Notes: generated by a model from the sequence alone, not told the origin. DNA of 64,000 nucleotides from CAWBFD01 sp963788115 (GCA_963788115.1 CAWBFD010000004.1:62001-126000); one strand, 5' to 3'; shown: positions 16,591 to 24,517, counted from the first letter of the stretch. A program made the numbers and translations.

Positions 16591-16998
16591 TTAGAAGTCT
16601 TCCGGCAGGATGTGGTCGTTCTCGAGCGCGGATACGAACGCTTCCGCCTGGTCCTCCATGTTCGCTCTGACGAGCAGATGGAGGTCGGCGAGCAGCGACT
16701 CAGTGGCCGCGTCCAGCGCATGGTCGAACCGGTCGACGACCGACTGTGGGTAGATCCCGCAGCCGGTCCAGTCGCACTCGGGACAGCGAAGCTCAACCCG
16801 CCAGCGACGAGGCGCCGCCGGCACCCAGTTGGTGGGATAGACCAGCTCGGACCTGCAGCACGGACAGAGGTCGAGGTCGATGCCGTGGCCGGCTGCGCGC
16901 TCCGGAACCGATTGGGAGGCGAGGAAGGCTTCAGGCGCGATCGAGCGGCTCACTCCGAGCCGCTCGCCGCTGTTTGTGGTTCTCCGCCAGTCCGCCAT
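16591..16998 (-). CDS. Hypothetical protein with a treble-clef-like CxxC pair
   Basis: The central part of this 135-residue protein carries CPCC (in DLCPCCRSELVY) and, about 24 residues later, CPEC (in ELRCPECDWTG), the spacing of a zinc ribbon. The C terminus is an acidic helix ending NDHILPEDF. The ATG at 16998 (MADWRRTTNSGERLG) was preferred; an in-frame GTG at 17079 would add 27 residues without a ribosome binding site. A small nucleic-acid- or protein-binding adaptor is plausible. I do not recognise the family. Confidence 0.6.
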   Translation of the reverse strand: MADWRRTTNSGERLGVSRSIAPEAFLASQSVPERAAGHGIDLDLCPCCRSELVYPTNWVPAAPRRWRVELRCPECDWTGCGIYPQSVVDRFDHALDAATESLLADLHLLVRANMEDQAEAFVSALENDHILPEDF

Positions 16999-17138
16999 CC
17001 TGCCCGCGTTATCGGCGCGAGGGGAGGCGTGCTTTAGCGGGCGATCCCGGAAATCTGGTACGGGTTTACCGCACTTCACGAAGGCTCAACAATTCCGCGG
17101 GCGGGTTCACCGCTGCCGACTGACGCGCTTCAGACCCG

Positions 17139-19178
17139 CTAGCCGTCCTCTTCGAAATTGCGGTAGTAGCGCGAGGGCGTCGGCCCTCGCTGGCCCTGGT
17201 ATTTGGATCCGGCCGCGTCGCTGCCGTAGGGATGCTCGGCCGCCGTCGTCATCCGGAGGAACGAGATCTGGCCGATCTTCATCCCCGGATAGATCGCGAT
17301 CGGGAGGTTGGCGACGTTCGAGAGCTCGAGGGTGAGGTGGCCGTTGAAGCCACTATCGACGAATCCCGCGGTATTCGAGGCAAACACGCCGCCGTGGCCC
17401 GCAAGGAAGTTCTCGATCGTGCGGCCTTTCGGCCTCACCTCGAGGTCGAAGATCGGCTCGGCACGGCCCGTGTCGCGGACCTCCACGACCTTGTCCCAAA
17501 GCAGATGTCCGTCGACGAGGCGGTCGAGCCGCGCGATAGCCGGTGGGCACTCGGGCCTGCGGGCATAGGCGGAGCGAAGACGGCGGAGCGTCGCTAGCCA
17601 AACGGCGTCGCGCCCGGTCCGTCTCTCGAGGCGGGAGAGACTCCCAGGAGCTCGGTATCCGGCGAGCCTGCCCGCCGCTGCCCGGCTCAAGCCCGCTTGT
17701 TCGCGGATCTCGGCAAGGAGGCGATCCGGATTGGGCACCGACGTGAGCAACTGATGCTCCTTGATTGGGAGGTAGACCTGCCACAGTCGCCGGCCGTCCT
17801 CTTCGCGGAACCAGGTCCCGGCCCGCCGGCCGAGTCGCTGGGCGAGCAGCAGGAGGTCGGCCACCAGTCCTTCGGACGAGGTCCACACCGAGGTGCGCGT
17901 TGAATCGCTCGAGCCGTCCCCATCGACGAGACCGTCGAGGAACCCGTGCATGCGGGCGTACGGCCAGCCAAACACGATCGGCGGAATGCGCTTCGAGTGA
18001 GCGTCTACGCCGGTGCCCAGCCACTTCAGGAGAAGCGAGAAGAAGGCGGAGCACCCTGTGATCTCGCGGCCGTCGCAGCGGTAGACCGGGATGCCCAGTC
18101 GGGTGAGGATGCTCTCCACGCGGTCGAGGATGCTCCGGTCGGTGTTCGAGATCGTGAACTGCCTATCCCGGCGCGATCCCTCCGCGATGTAGAGACCCAG
18201 CAGCCAGGCGAAGTCCGGGTCGATGGTGAGATAGCGCGGGAACCCCTGCTTGGCCTGCCTTACCTCGAGGTGGTCGTGCTCAGTCAGTCGCTCCAACAGG
18301 CCCGGAACGCCGGCCGCCACCTGCATGGGGAGGCGGGAACGGGAGCGGTAATGGTCGTAACGGGCGCCTCCGGCACGCCGAATGCCGCTGCGGATCTCTG
18401 GCTCATGCTGCTCAAACGCCGCCGCCACGGTCGGCCCCGTACACCTCAGCCCCTCGTACTCATCCCGAGGGATCACCGCGAGCAGGTCGAGGCTCAGCGA
18501 CCAATCGGGCGGGTCCGGTACGAACTCAGGGATCGCCACACGAGCCCCAGGGCGAAGCTCCAGGGTTCGCCGCTTCGCCAGCCTGCCGTGCTCGTCGAGA
18601 GTGAAGAGGTTGTGGCCCGCGGTGATCCGGATGCGGCGCCCCGACGCCAGCTTCACCTCGTAGATCCGATCGGGGCCTCCCTCGTACCAGCCGGTGATCT
18701 CGTGATAGCCGACCTCGAACGTCTCGGGATCGAACGAAACCACCGATCCCGGCAGTCGCTTGCGCACGATCTCGCCGATCGAACGCGGCTCGAGCTTGCC
18801 GTCGAGCAACAGCATCACCGGCTCCGAAGCGGGCAGACTCGAATGAATCAAGAGGCCGAGCCGGCCGAGGCTCGATTTTCCCTCTAGCCGAGCAACCAGA
18901 TCGGGACCCAGGGCGACTCGCTCCAACGTCGACCCGAGCACAAACTCGCCCGGGTGGAGGATGAACGCCTTTCCCTCCTCCACCTCGACGAGTTCGGTGA
19001 GGTCGTCCTGGGGCCGCTTCGGATCGATATACGGCGTCGTGTCGTTGCGGAAGACCCGAAAGAGATGGTCCACGTGGAGATCCACGGAGGAGGGTTGGAT
19101 CGCGTTCTCCCCCAGCGGCTCGATCACGATGCCGCCCGCCTCGAGCTCCTCACGGATCGTCCTGTCGGACAGGATCAT
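17139..19178 (-). CDS. dcd: dCTP deaminase (DCD-DUT type) precursor interrupted by an intein
   Basis: The 679-residue precursor contains a 190-residue dCTP deaminase split by an intein. The N-extein (1-113) ends GKSSLGRLGLLIHS and the C-extein (603-679) begins TAGFVDSGFNG. Joined, they reproduce the continuous family motif and the usual 190-residue length, with candidate catalytic Ser102, Arg106 and Glu129 (spliced numbering). The C terminus (GSKYQGQRGPTPS) matches the mycobacterial bifunctional deaminase/dUTPase, so dCTP to dUMP is likely. Activity requires splicing, because the insertion sits between catalytic residues. Divergent from tatA. Confidence 0.95.
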   Translation of the reverse strand: MILSDRTIREELEAGGIVIEPLGENAIQPSSVDLHVDHLFRVFRNDTTPYIDPKRPQDDLTELVEVEEGKAFILHPGEFVLGSTLERVALGPDLVARLEGKSSLGRLGLLIHSSLPASEPVMLLLDGKLEPRSIGEIVRKRLPGSVVSFDPETFEVGYHEITGWYEGGPDRIYEVKLASGRRIRITAGHNLFTLDEHGRLAKRRTLELRPGARVAIPEFVPDPPDWSLSLDLLAVIPRDEYEGLRCTGPTVAAAFEQHEPEIRSGIRRAGGARYDHYRSRSRLPMQVAAGVPGLLERLTEHDHLEVRQAKQGFPRYLTIDPDFAWLLGLYIAEGSRRDRQFTISNTDRSILDRVESILTRLGIPVYRCDGREITGCSAFFSLLLKWLGTGVDAHSKRIPPIVFGWPYARMHGFLDGLVDGDGSSDSTRTSVWTSSEGLVADLLLLAQRLGRRAGTWFREEDGRRLWQVYLPIKEHQLLTSVPNPDRLLAEIREQAGLSRAAAGRLAGYRAPGSLSRLERRTGRDAVWLATLRRLRSAYARRPECPPAIARLDRLVDGHLLWDKVVEVRDTGRAEPIFDLEVRPKGRTIENFLAGHGGVFASNTAGFVDSGFNGHLTLELSNVANLPIAIYPGMKIGQISFLRMTTAAEHPYGSDAAGSKYQGQRGPTPSRYYRNFEEDG
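17373..18839 (-). mobile_element. Intein with LAGLIDADG homing endonuclease, in dcd
   Basis: The intein spans precursor residues 114-602 (489 residues). It begins with Ser114 (SLPASEPVML, block A). Block B is ITAGHNLF (TxxH, Thr186 to His189). The endonuclease motifs are LLGLYIAEGS (326-335) and FLDGLVDGDGS (413-423), each keeping an acidic residue. Block F is around KVVEVRD...IFDLEV, and the end is FLAGHGGVFASN followed by Thr603. The penultimate His of canonical inteins is Ser601 here. The terminal Asn602 and Thr+1 are intact, so splicing is plausible. Boundaries were set by restoring the uninterrupted extein. Confidence 0.93.
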
Positions 19179-19259
19179 GGGCGGCAGCGTATAGCCGGTC
19201 GTGGCGGCATTACACAGGCTTCACCCGGCCGGAGGGCGGTCCCCGGTACCATCAGGTCG

Positions 19260-19487
19260 ATGCCCAACGTTGGACCACTCGAGCTGGCGATCGTTCTGAT
19301 CATCGCGCTGGTGATCTTCGGCCCCAAGCGGCTTCCCGAGCTGGGGCGCTCGGTGGGGCACGGGATCCGGGAGTTCAGGAGCTCGATCTCGGGCAAGGAT
19401 GACGACGAGGAGAAGCGCGAGCTTCAGGACCCGCCGGATGCGGCTGAGCAGGTCGAGGGCGAGGTCGTCACTCACAACCGCTCCTGA
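19260..19487 (+). CDS. tatA: Sec-independent protein translocase TatA
   Basis: This 75-residue protein has one N-terminal membrane helix (LELAIVLIIALVIFGPKRLPELG), containing the FGPKRLPELG hinge of the TatA/TatB family. An amphipathic helix (RSVGHGIREFRSSI) and an acidic tail follow. The short length favours TatA over TatB. It forms the export pore with TatC, encoded 33 bases downstream. Clients encoded in this window include the Rieske protein and the isomerase at 2954. The ATG at 19260 gives the standard N terminus (MPNVGPLELA). Confidence 0.95.
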   Translation: MPNVGPLELAIVLIIALVIFGPKRLPELGRSVGHGIREFRSSISGKDDDEEKRELQDPPDAAEQVEGEVVTHNRS

Positions 19488-19520
19488 GGTGAGCGGGGAC
19501 CGGGCGGAGGCCACAGCACC

Positions 19521-20369
19521 GTGGCCCGACTGAAGGCCGCCCAGTTCGACGAGCGGATGACGCTCGTCGAACATCTCGACGAACTGCGCTCGCGGATCCT
19601 CGTCTCCGTTTTCGTGCTGCTGATCGCGTGCTCCCTCTGCTTCTGGCAGAACGACCTGCTGCTCGACATCGCCAACGAGCCGTTGCCCGCCGAGGTCGAG
19701 AACCGCGCCACGACCTTCAGCCCGACGGGGCCCAACGAGCCGGCCACGGCCGAGGAGGACATTCAACCCACCACGTTGAGCCCCACCGAGCCGTTCTTCA
19801 CCACGGTCAAGCTCTCGATCTACGCCGGCCTCCTCATCGCCCTCCCGATCCTGCTCTATCAGGCGTATGCGTTCGTGCTGCCGGCGCTGGCCCCGCACGA
19901 GAAGCGGGTGATCCTGCCGTTCCTGCTGATGGTCCCTGTCCTGTTCATCGGCGGCATCGTCTTCGCCTACTTCGTCGTCGTCCCCGCGGCCGCCAACTTC
20001 CTCCTCAACTTCAACGCCGATGCGTTCGACATCCAGCTGCGAGCGAACGAGTGGTACAGCTTCGTCATCCTCACACTGATCGCGGTCGGGATCTTGTTCC
20101 AGATCCCGGTCGGGGTGCTGGCGGTGACCCGCCTGGGGATCGTGACGCCCGAGCAGCTCACCCACAACCGCGGCTACGCAGTGCTGATCATCGCGGTCCT
20201 CGCGATGCTGCTCCCCGGGACCGACCCGGTGACGATGGTGATCTCGATGCTTCCGCTGCTGGTCCTGTACGAGGCCTCGATCCAGCTTTCGAAGGTGTTC
20301 GGGCATCCGCCGGCCGAGGCCGACGCCGAGCTCGCCGACGCCGACGCGGCCGCGCGGGAGACCGGCTAG
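19521..20369 (+). CDS. tatC: Sec-independent protein translocase TatC
   Basis: This 282-residue six-helix membrane protein recognises twin-arginine signal peptides. The N-terminal MTLVEHLDELRSRI is the diagnostic TatC motif, and the conserved LPALAPHEKR and family helices follow. An unusually long first periplasmic loop (about residues 55-90, rich in Thr, Pro and Glu) separates helices 1 and 2. The GTG start gives MARLKAAQFDERMTLVEHL. It lies in an operon with tatA and probably the membrane protein gene at 20414. Confidence 0.96.
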   Translation: MARLKAAQFDERMTLVEHLDELRSRILVSVFVLLIACSLCFWQNDLLLDIANEPLPAEVENRATTFSPTGPNEPATAEEDIQPTTLSPTEPFFTTVKLSIYAGLLIALPILLYQAYAFVLPALAPHEKRVILPFLLMVPVLFIGGIVFAYFVVVPAAANFLLNFNADAFDIQLRANEWYSFVILTLIAVGILFQIPVGVLAVTRLGIVTPEQLTHNRGYAVLIIAVLAMLLPGTDPVTMVISMLPLLVLYEASIQLSKVFGHPPAEADAELADADAAARETG

Positions 20370-20413
20370 GCGCCAGGCAAGTCGCATTCAGGCCCTAAGC
20401 TGAGGACCAACTG

Positions 20414-21160
20414 ATGCTCTTCGACCTGCAGAGCGGCAAGCGCCGCAATGTCGTCCGGATCGTCTACGGGACGCTCGCGGCGCTGTTCCTGTTCGGGTTC
20501 GTCCTGTTCGGGATCGGCAGCAGCGTCACCCTCGATCCGGCTCAGCTCTTCGGAGGCGGCGACGATGCCGACCCGGTGACGCAATTCGACTCACAGGTGG
20601 ACGAGGCCCAGCAGCGTCTCGCGAACAACCCCGACAACCCGGATGCGCTGCTCGACGTCGCCCGCTACGGCTTTCTAGCCGGGAACACGGTCGCGGACCA
20701 GGACGAGACCACCGGGGTCCCGGTGGCCAACGAGGAAGCCCGCAGCTACTGGAACCCGGCGCTGGATGCCTGGGAGCGGTACCTGCGGACCAATCCCAAG
20801 GAGCTGGAAACGACCACCGCCTCGCAGATGGTCCTCGTCTACCAGGTTCTCGGCGATGCCTCCGGTGCGGCGCGGACGCAGGCCGAGCTTGCCAAGGCGG
20901 AGCCTAACCCCGAGACCTACGGGGCACTCGCCTATCTCCATTACGTCGCGGGCGACGTCGCCGCCGGCGACGAGGCAGCCGACAAGGCCGTTGCGCAAGC
21001 GAACGGCAAGGAGGCCGACCAGCTCGAGCGCCGGCTCGACAAGCTCTCCGAGCAGGCGCGCAAGATCAACAAGCAGGCTCCCCAGAGCGGGGGCGAGGAG
21101 CCGCAGCTCCAGAGCCCATTCGGTGGTTTCGGCGGGACGCTTCCACCGGCCTCGCCGTAG
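20414..21160 (+). CDS. Membrane-anchored TPR-like protein
   Basis: This 248-residue protein has an N-terminal membrane helix (residues 15-36, IVYGTLAALFLFGFVLFGIG) and then an extracytoplasmic helical region. Tetratricopeptide-like repeats are visible (LANNPDNPDALLDVARYGFL, ALDAWERYLRTNPKE, GALAYLHYVAGDVAAGDEA). The C terminus is low-complexity and rich in Gly, Pro and Gln. It lies 44 bases after tatC and may be co-transcribed. TPR proteins of this kind act as scaffolds; a role in Tat export or envelope assembly is only suggested by position. Confidence 0.75.
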   Translation: MLFDLQSGKRRNVVRIVYGTLAALFLFGFVLFGIGSSVTLDPAQLFGGGDDADPVTQFDSQVDEAQQRLANNPDNPDALLDVARYGFLAGNTVADQDETTGVPVANEEARSYWNPALDAWERYLRTNPKELETTTASQMVLVYQVLGDASGAARTQAELAKAEPNPETYGALAYLHYVAGDVAAGDEAADKAVAQANGKEADQLERRLDKLSEQARKINKQAPQSGGEEPQLQSPFGGFGGTLPPASP

Positions 21161-21250
21161 CGCTCGCGGATTCTTATCCCGTTCCAAGGTTCCCTTTAGG
21201 TCGGAGTGGTTCCCTTGGTGCACTCACCAAGCGCATCCAGGAGGATCGCC

Positions 21251-21655
21251 ATGGGACGCAAACTGTCCGGACCGTTACCAGCCCAGACAGAAGCGGGGGT
21301 TCGGATCGAGGAGGAGCCCATCCCGCGGTCCGACCGGATCGCGGCGGACCGGACCGCCACCTACGTCGGCGAGGAGACCCAGCTCGGCCGGATCGTCTGG
21401 GTCGAAACCCAGGGCGAACGCCGCCCGCTCGAGCTCGGGGACGGTGACGGCTCGGCCCTGCGCCTGTACCGCTGGGGCCGTCCCGGCCCAGCGGCGAAAG
21501 CGCTGGCGCGCGCGATCCTCCGCGACGCGACCGGAAACCCATTCCTCGCGGAGCGCCTCTGCCGACCGTTCACCTGGGAGGTCCTGGCGCGCCTCTCCCC
21601 GCGGAGCTTTCGCCTCACCCGCCCCCAGGTGCTCCGCTGGGTCGAGGCGGTCTAG
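21251..21655 (+). CDS. Small conserved hypothetical protein (DUF6166-like)
   Basis: This 134-residue protein has no signal peptide. The central LRLYRWGRPGPAAKALARAI, followed by LAERLCRPFTWEVLARL and a C-terminal LTRPQVLRWVEAV, resembles the DUF6166 family, which has no established function. That assignment is from memory of the pattern. The ATG is preceded by AGGAGG at 21238-21243 with a seven-base spacer. It stands alone between the TPR gene and the tandem repeat near 21.7 kb. Confidence 0.65.
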   Translation: MGRKLSGPLPAQTEAGVRIEEEPIPRSDRIAADRTATYVGEETQLGRIVWVETQGERRPLELGDGDGSALRLYRWGRPGPAAKALARAILRDATGNPFLAERLCRPFTWEVLARLSPRSFRLTRPQVLRWVEAV

Positions 21656-21672
21656 CCGGCGGCGACGCCGGC

Positions 21673-21732
21673 CGGGTGGCGATGGCCAGGCGATGCCGCG
21701 CCCGGGTGGCGATGGCCAGGCGATGCCGCGCC
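21673..21732. repeat. Perfect 30-bp tandem repeat, two copies plus a partial
   Basis: The 30-base unit beginning CGGGTGGCGATGGCCAGGCG occurs at 21673-21702 and again, identically, at 21703-21732. A degenerate third start (CGCGTGGCG) follows. It lies between the DUF6166-like gene stop and the tRNA-Lys gene. There are no spacers, so it is a simple tandem duplication rather than a CRISPR array. Confidence 0.9.
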
Positions 21733-21821
21733 CGCGTGGCGCCTTAGTTCGGAATAGGCGAACAAAAGCGCCAGACCTGAGGCGATCTGGGGCATGCGCC
21801 CGCCGCTAATCTCACGGCCGA

Positions 21822-21894
21822 GGGCCGTTAGCTCAACTGGTAGAGCAGGAGACTCTTAATCTCAAGGTTGAAGGTTCGAGTCCTTCACGGCCCA
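21822..21894 (+). tRNA. tRNA-Lys (anticodon CUU)
   Basis: A full cloverleaf can be drawn. The acceptor stem is GGGCCGT/ACGGCCC with discriminator A. The D arm is GCTC/GAGC, the anticodon loop is CTCTTAA with anticodon CTT, and the T arm is GAAGG-TTCGAGT-CCTTC. The first anticodon-stem pair is a mismatch. CCA is not encoded. The 2.6 kb downstream is decayed sequence, consistent with tRNA genes as integration hot spots, but I found no second copy of the 3' end as an attachment repeat. Confidence 0.95.
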
Positions 21895-22069
21895 CTCGTT
21901 TCGCCAGCAAATAGGCGGCGGTCAGCGCCGGTCGCCGGAGCGTCGAACGGCATAATCGCGGACGCTGTCAGCCACCGACCACCTGTCCGATGCTGATGAC
22001 GCGCCACTCACCCTGGGTGTTTCGCCGCAGTGACGGCCGACGCGACCGGCAAAGCCTGCCTCGCTCGCG

Positions 22070-22260
22070 GCCGCGCAGGCCGTGGCCCGCGAGCACGGCG
22101 TGGCCTGCGACGAGGCAGTGCGGATCGCGGCGGGCAGCAACGTACTGGTGCATCTGAAGCCCGCACCGGTTGTGGCGCGGGTGATGACCGGGACGGATCT
22201 TGCACGATGACGTCGAGCACGAACGCGCGTGTAGCCGGGTGGTAGCCTGCGTGCTCGAGC
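22070..22260 (+). pseudogene. Remnant of an aminoglycoside-phosphotransferase-like gene
   Basis: One frame reads AAQAVAREHGVACDEAVRIAAGSNVLVHLKPAPVVARVMTG (shown here only to illustrate position, bases 22070-22195), the N-terminal nucleotide-binding sheet pattern of APH-type phosphotransferases, and stops at 22208. A second frame continues with LHDDVEHERAC (from about 22199), as expected for the same family, and then loses similarity. No start codon and no catalytic loop are present. It is therefore a short, frame-broken 5' fragment. Recognition is from the sequence pattern and is moderately secure. Confidence 0.5.
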
Positions 22261-22277
22261 GGAGTGACGTGGTCCGC

Positions 22278-22759
22278 CTAGCGATCTGCCGCCGGGTCCC
22301 CACGAGCGAGACGGTTGTGGATGACGCTGCGCACGTGGCGTCCTCGCGCGCAGGGTCTGCAGGTGGACTGCTCCGTGAGCGGCCGCTCGTCCCGGACGAG
22401 CGAGAAGCTGTAGTCCGGGCCGGACAGCTGCACGCGGCCGGGCTGGTCATGCGCCAGGCGGAGCCCGGCGTGCGGGGCGATCGTCGTGTTCAAGCGGCGG
22501 GAGGCCTGCGGGTCGCGGACGCGGATCCACAGGTGGTCGACGCGGCCTCGGGCACGGCGTCCTCGCGGTCGCCGTGGACCGCCTCGACGCTGTTGCCGTC
22601 GGGGTCGAGCAGGAACCCGCCGTAGTACGTCGGGCCGTACTGCGTGCGCGGCCCGGGCGCGCCGTCGTCGCGGTACCCCGCGTCGACGCCCGCCTGCCAG
22701 AACGCGTCGACCTGCGCGCGGTCGCGGGCGCGGAAGCCGACGTGGAGCCCGCGGGTCAC
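22278..22759 (-). pseudogene. Decayed two-domain VOC (glyoxalase/bleomycin-resistance) protein
   Basis: Reading the minus strand from 22759, a VOC C-terminal half is visible (GLHVGFRARDRAQVDAFW, then YYGGFLLDPDGNSVEAV). One base later in frame, a second VOC domain begins (VDHLWIRVRDPQASRR, then IAPHAGLRLAHDQPGRVQ and GPDYSFSLVRDERPLTE). After LTE the similarity stops and the frame ends at 22278. The N-terminal half of the first domain and the C-terminal half of the second are both missing. The combined loss at both ends indicates a true remnant rather than one sequencing error. Confidence 0.6.
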
Positions 22760-22784
22760 CAGGTGCTCGCGGTCTGGTCGCGCA

Positions 22785-23022
22785 GACTGCGCTCGCTCAT
22801 CTCTTGAAAGGCCAGAGGCACCGAGCCAGAGGACGCCGCTGCAGATAAGGGCGCCCGTGCCAAGTCCCGCAACCAGGAGGAAGAAGTCGCGCGTGCGGGC
22901 GCCGGGTCTTCAAACCACGTGTCGTCACCGAGCAACCACCACGGCAGCGCGATCCCGAGCAGGACGAGGAGAACGTTGAAGAGCCACGCGACGGCAAGCA
23001 GGAACCAGAGCCGCTTGTTCAC
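22785..23022 (-). pseudogene. Small two-TM membrane protein with frame break, fused into the VOC remnant
   Basis: From ATG 23022 the protein begins MNKRLWFLLAVAWLFNVLL, a membrane helix continuing to LLGDDTWFEDPAPAR. In that frame the rest is non-membrane sequence, but a shifted frame supplies RDFFLLVAGLGTGALICSG followed by LWLGASGLSRDERAQ, a good second helix. The shifted frame then runs straight into the VOC remnant. A single indel near 22886 would restore a two-helix protein of about 80 residues. The function is unknown. Confidence 0.5.
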
Positions 23023-23482
23023 TTGTCACCCCCCATCGAGTTCGAATGCTTCGGGCGAGGCTACTCCGGGGCCAGGGGCAGCGCAATGCGCACTACCCGG
23101 AATCCAGTATGCGATCGACAAGGGGGAGGGTCGCGAGCCGGTGAGCCTCGTTACCCGCCGCTGCGCCTCCCGTACCCGATCCACGGAAGCGGGCTACTGG
23201 TTACCGGGTACGTCCCTTCAAGTGCCCGCCGGGACCGGGCGATAACAGTGCTACTGCCACAGGTTTAACCGGCGTGGGCCGCGGAATAGACCGCGCCTGG
23301 ACTGAGCGTATACCGGCCTGTCGGAACCTCCGCGTCGACACCGGACCGGAGGCTCGCCTCGTCGAGGACCAGGCTCCGGGCCAAGACCAAGGGAGGCCCA
23401 TGATGCGGGCTCAGACCATCACCACTATGACCCGGCGGATAGCCGCCGTTGTGTTCGGCGTGACATGAGGATGGGCAGCAAC
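23023..23482. other. Non-coding or decayed stretch with an 8-bp inverted repeat
   Basis: No supported gene is visible in this 460-base stretch. A perfect inverted pair, CGTACCCG (23171-23178) and CGGGTACG (23215-23222), encloses 36 bases. On the minus strand near 23055-23120 a short frame, TGFRVVRIALPLAPE, resembles the C terminus of formylglycine-generating/sulfatase-modifying proteins, but it is too short to call. It looks like decayed accessory DNA. Confidence 0.4.
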
Positions 23483-23653
23483 ATGACGAAGCGCGAGCTC
23501 CTGGATTTCGAGATTCTCCATTTGGAGACGGCGTTGGCCGCGCTAAAGGCCAGGCCCGGCATGGGCGACCTCGTCGAGCGAGCCGGGATTGAGATCGACC
23601 TCCTGGCGCTCTACAAGCGCCGGGGCGACGGCCCCGCACCGAGCCTCCAATAG
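23483..23653 (+). CDS. Small hypothetical protein
   Basis: This 56-residue protein (MTKRELLDFEILHLETALAA at the start) is predicted as an amphipathic helical hairpin: a first helix through ALKARPG and a second through ERAGIEIDLLALYKRR. In-frame ATGs also occur at 23465 and 23471. There is no strong ribosome binding site. The composition is balanced and unlike a shadow frame, so a real small protein is plausible, though it sits inside decayed sequence. No family is recognised. Confidence 0.4.
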   Translation: MTKRELLDFEILHLETALAALKARPGMGDLVERAGIEIDLLALYKRRGDGPAPSLQ

Positions 23654-23688
23654 GACTCGGCCGGGCGCGCTGACTCTCTGCTGCACCA

Positions 23689-23792
23689 GCGCGTGAGCTG
23701 AGCCGTCCGGAGGGGCGCGCACCCCCTCTCACCCCTGGGGGGTCGGGGAAGGGATCCCTCGGCAGCGCCTCTCCGGACGGTTCGCTACGCGC
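23689..23792. repeat. Large interrupted stem structure (candidate structured RNA or element end)
   Basis: The core arms, CCGTCCGGAGGGGCGC (23703-23718) and GCGCCTCTCCGGACGG (23765-23780), pair over 16 positions with one G-T. Outward pairing continues through GCGT-AGC (23691-23698) with GCTACGC (23784-23790), with single-base bulges. The 46-base interior holds ACCCC/GGGGT (23731-23743) and the palindrome GGGATCCC (23751-23758). No T-run follows. It is far longer than an ordinary terminator. Candidates are a structured RNA, a subterminal end of a mobile element, or a recombination site. Confidence 0.55.
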
Positions 23793-24347
23793 CAACGTCG
23801 GCGGCGACGCTCACGGCGCAGGATCCTGCTCATCAGGCTGGCGTCCGTACGTGCCTGGAGACACTCCCCGGAACTTCGCCAGCTCGCGTTGGACTCCGGC
23901 AAGCATCGGCATCAGATCGACCCGCGGACGGGCCAGTGGATCTCAGGGCGACCGGAGTGGCCGCCGCCCTTGTCGCCGCCGGGGTCGGCCAGTGGCGGCG
24001 ATGAAAGTCGAAGGGGCGTGGCGTCTAGCGCAGCTGGTCGAGCTCGTCGCGGAGGATCACCCGCCGGCCCCCGGGCCAAGGGATCGAAATAGCGGCCTGA
24101 CTGACAGACCGTAGATATCCGCAAAGCTCAGCGGCAGACCACGGGCACGGGGTCGAGCTCAGCGGCCGATCTCATATGCAGGCGGGGGTCGACGCCCCCT
24201 TGTCTAGGGGGTTTGGTGCGAGAGGGGGATCCACCTCCCTGGCCTCCATGCCCCGCAGGTCTATCCGACCGGCGCGACATGACCTTGGAGCCTGGTAGAT
24301 CCGGCTGATATGCGCTTCGTATCATCGTCCCAACCCTATGCATATTC
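23793..24347. other. Gene-poor stretch
   Basis: No convincing gene is visible on either strand. Short open frames lack family resemblance and good starts. Several G-run/C-run inverted pairs occur near 24180-24220 (GGGGG...GCCCCC...GGGGG). Base composition becomes more AT-rich from about 24300 toward the promoter-like motif that follows. Confidence 0.5.
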
Positions 24348-24376
24348 TTGACAACTTACAGTCAATATGATACAAC
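24348..24376 (+). promoter_or_regulatory. Promoter-like element upstream of the secreted-protein gene
   Basis: TTGACA (24348-24353) is followed after 17 bases by TACAAC (24371-24376), an acceptable sigma-70-type pair in an unusually AT-rich patch. TTGAC and GTCAA (24361-24365) also form a small inverted repeat between the two boxes that could be an operator. It lies about 140 bases before the ATG at 24518. Confidence 0.35.
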
Positions 24377-24517
24377 GTCTACCGCAAGGACGCCGACGAG
24401 GCACGCATCCGGTGACGGGGTCGAAGGTCACCGGAGATAGAGAGCCTCGGCGGGCACCTGTTGCGCCACGTTCACCCCCCGCTGCGCAATCAACCCAATC
24501 AACCACCAGAGGAGCAC

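Noticed and set aside
18840..19178. Frameshifted dcd explanation for the long precursor
   Set aside because: The reading frame is continuous over 679 codons and the insert has intein blocks and endonuclease motifs, so no frameshift is needed.
21673..21740. Possible CRISPR repeat
   Set aside because: The 30-bp units are directly adjacent with no spacers, and no cas genes are nearby.
21895..24517. Integrative element with att sites at the tRNA gene
   Set aside because: No integrase gene and no second copy of the tRNA 3' end were found within the window; the idea is kept only as context for the decay.
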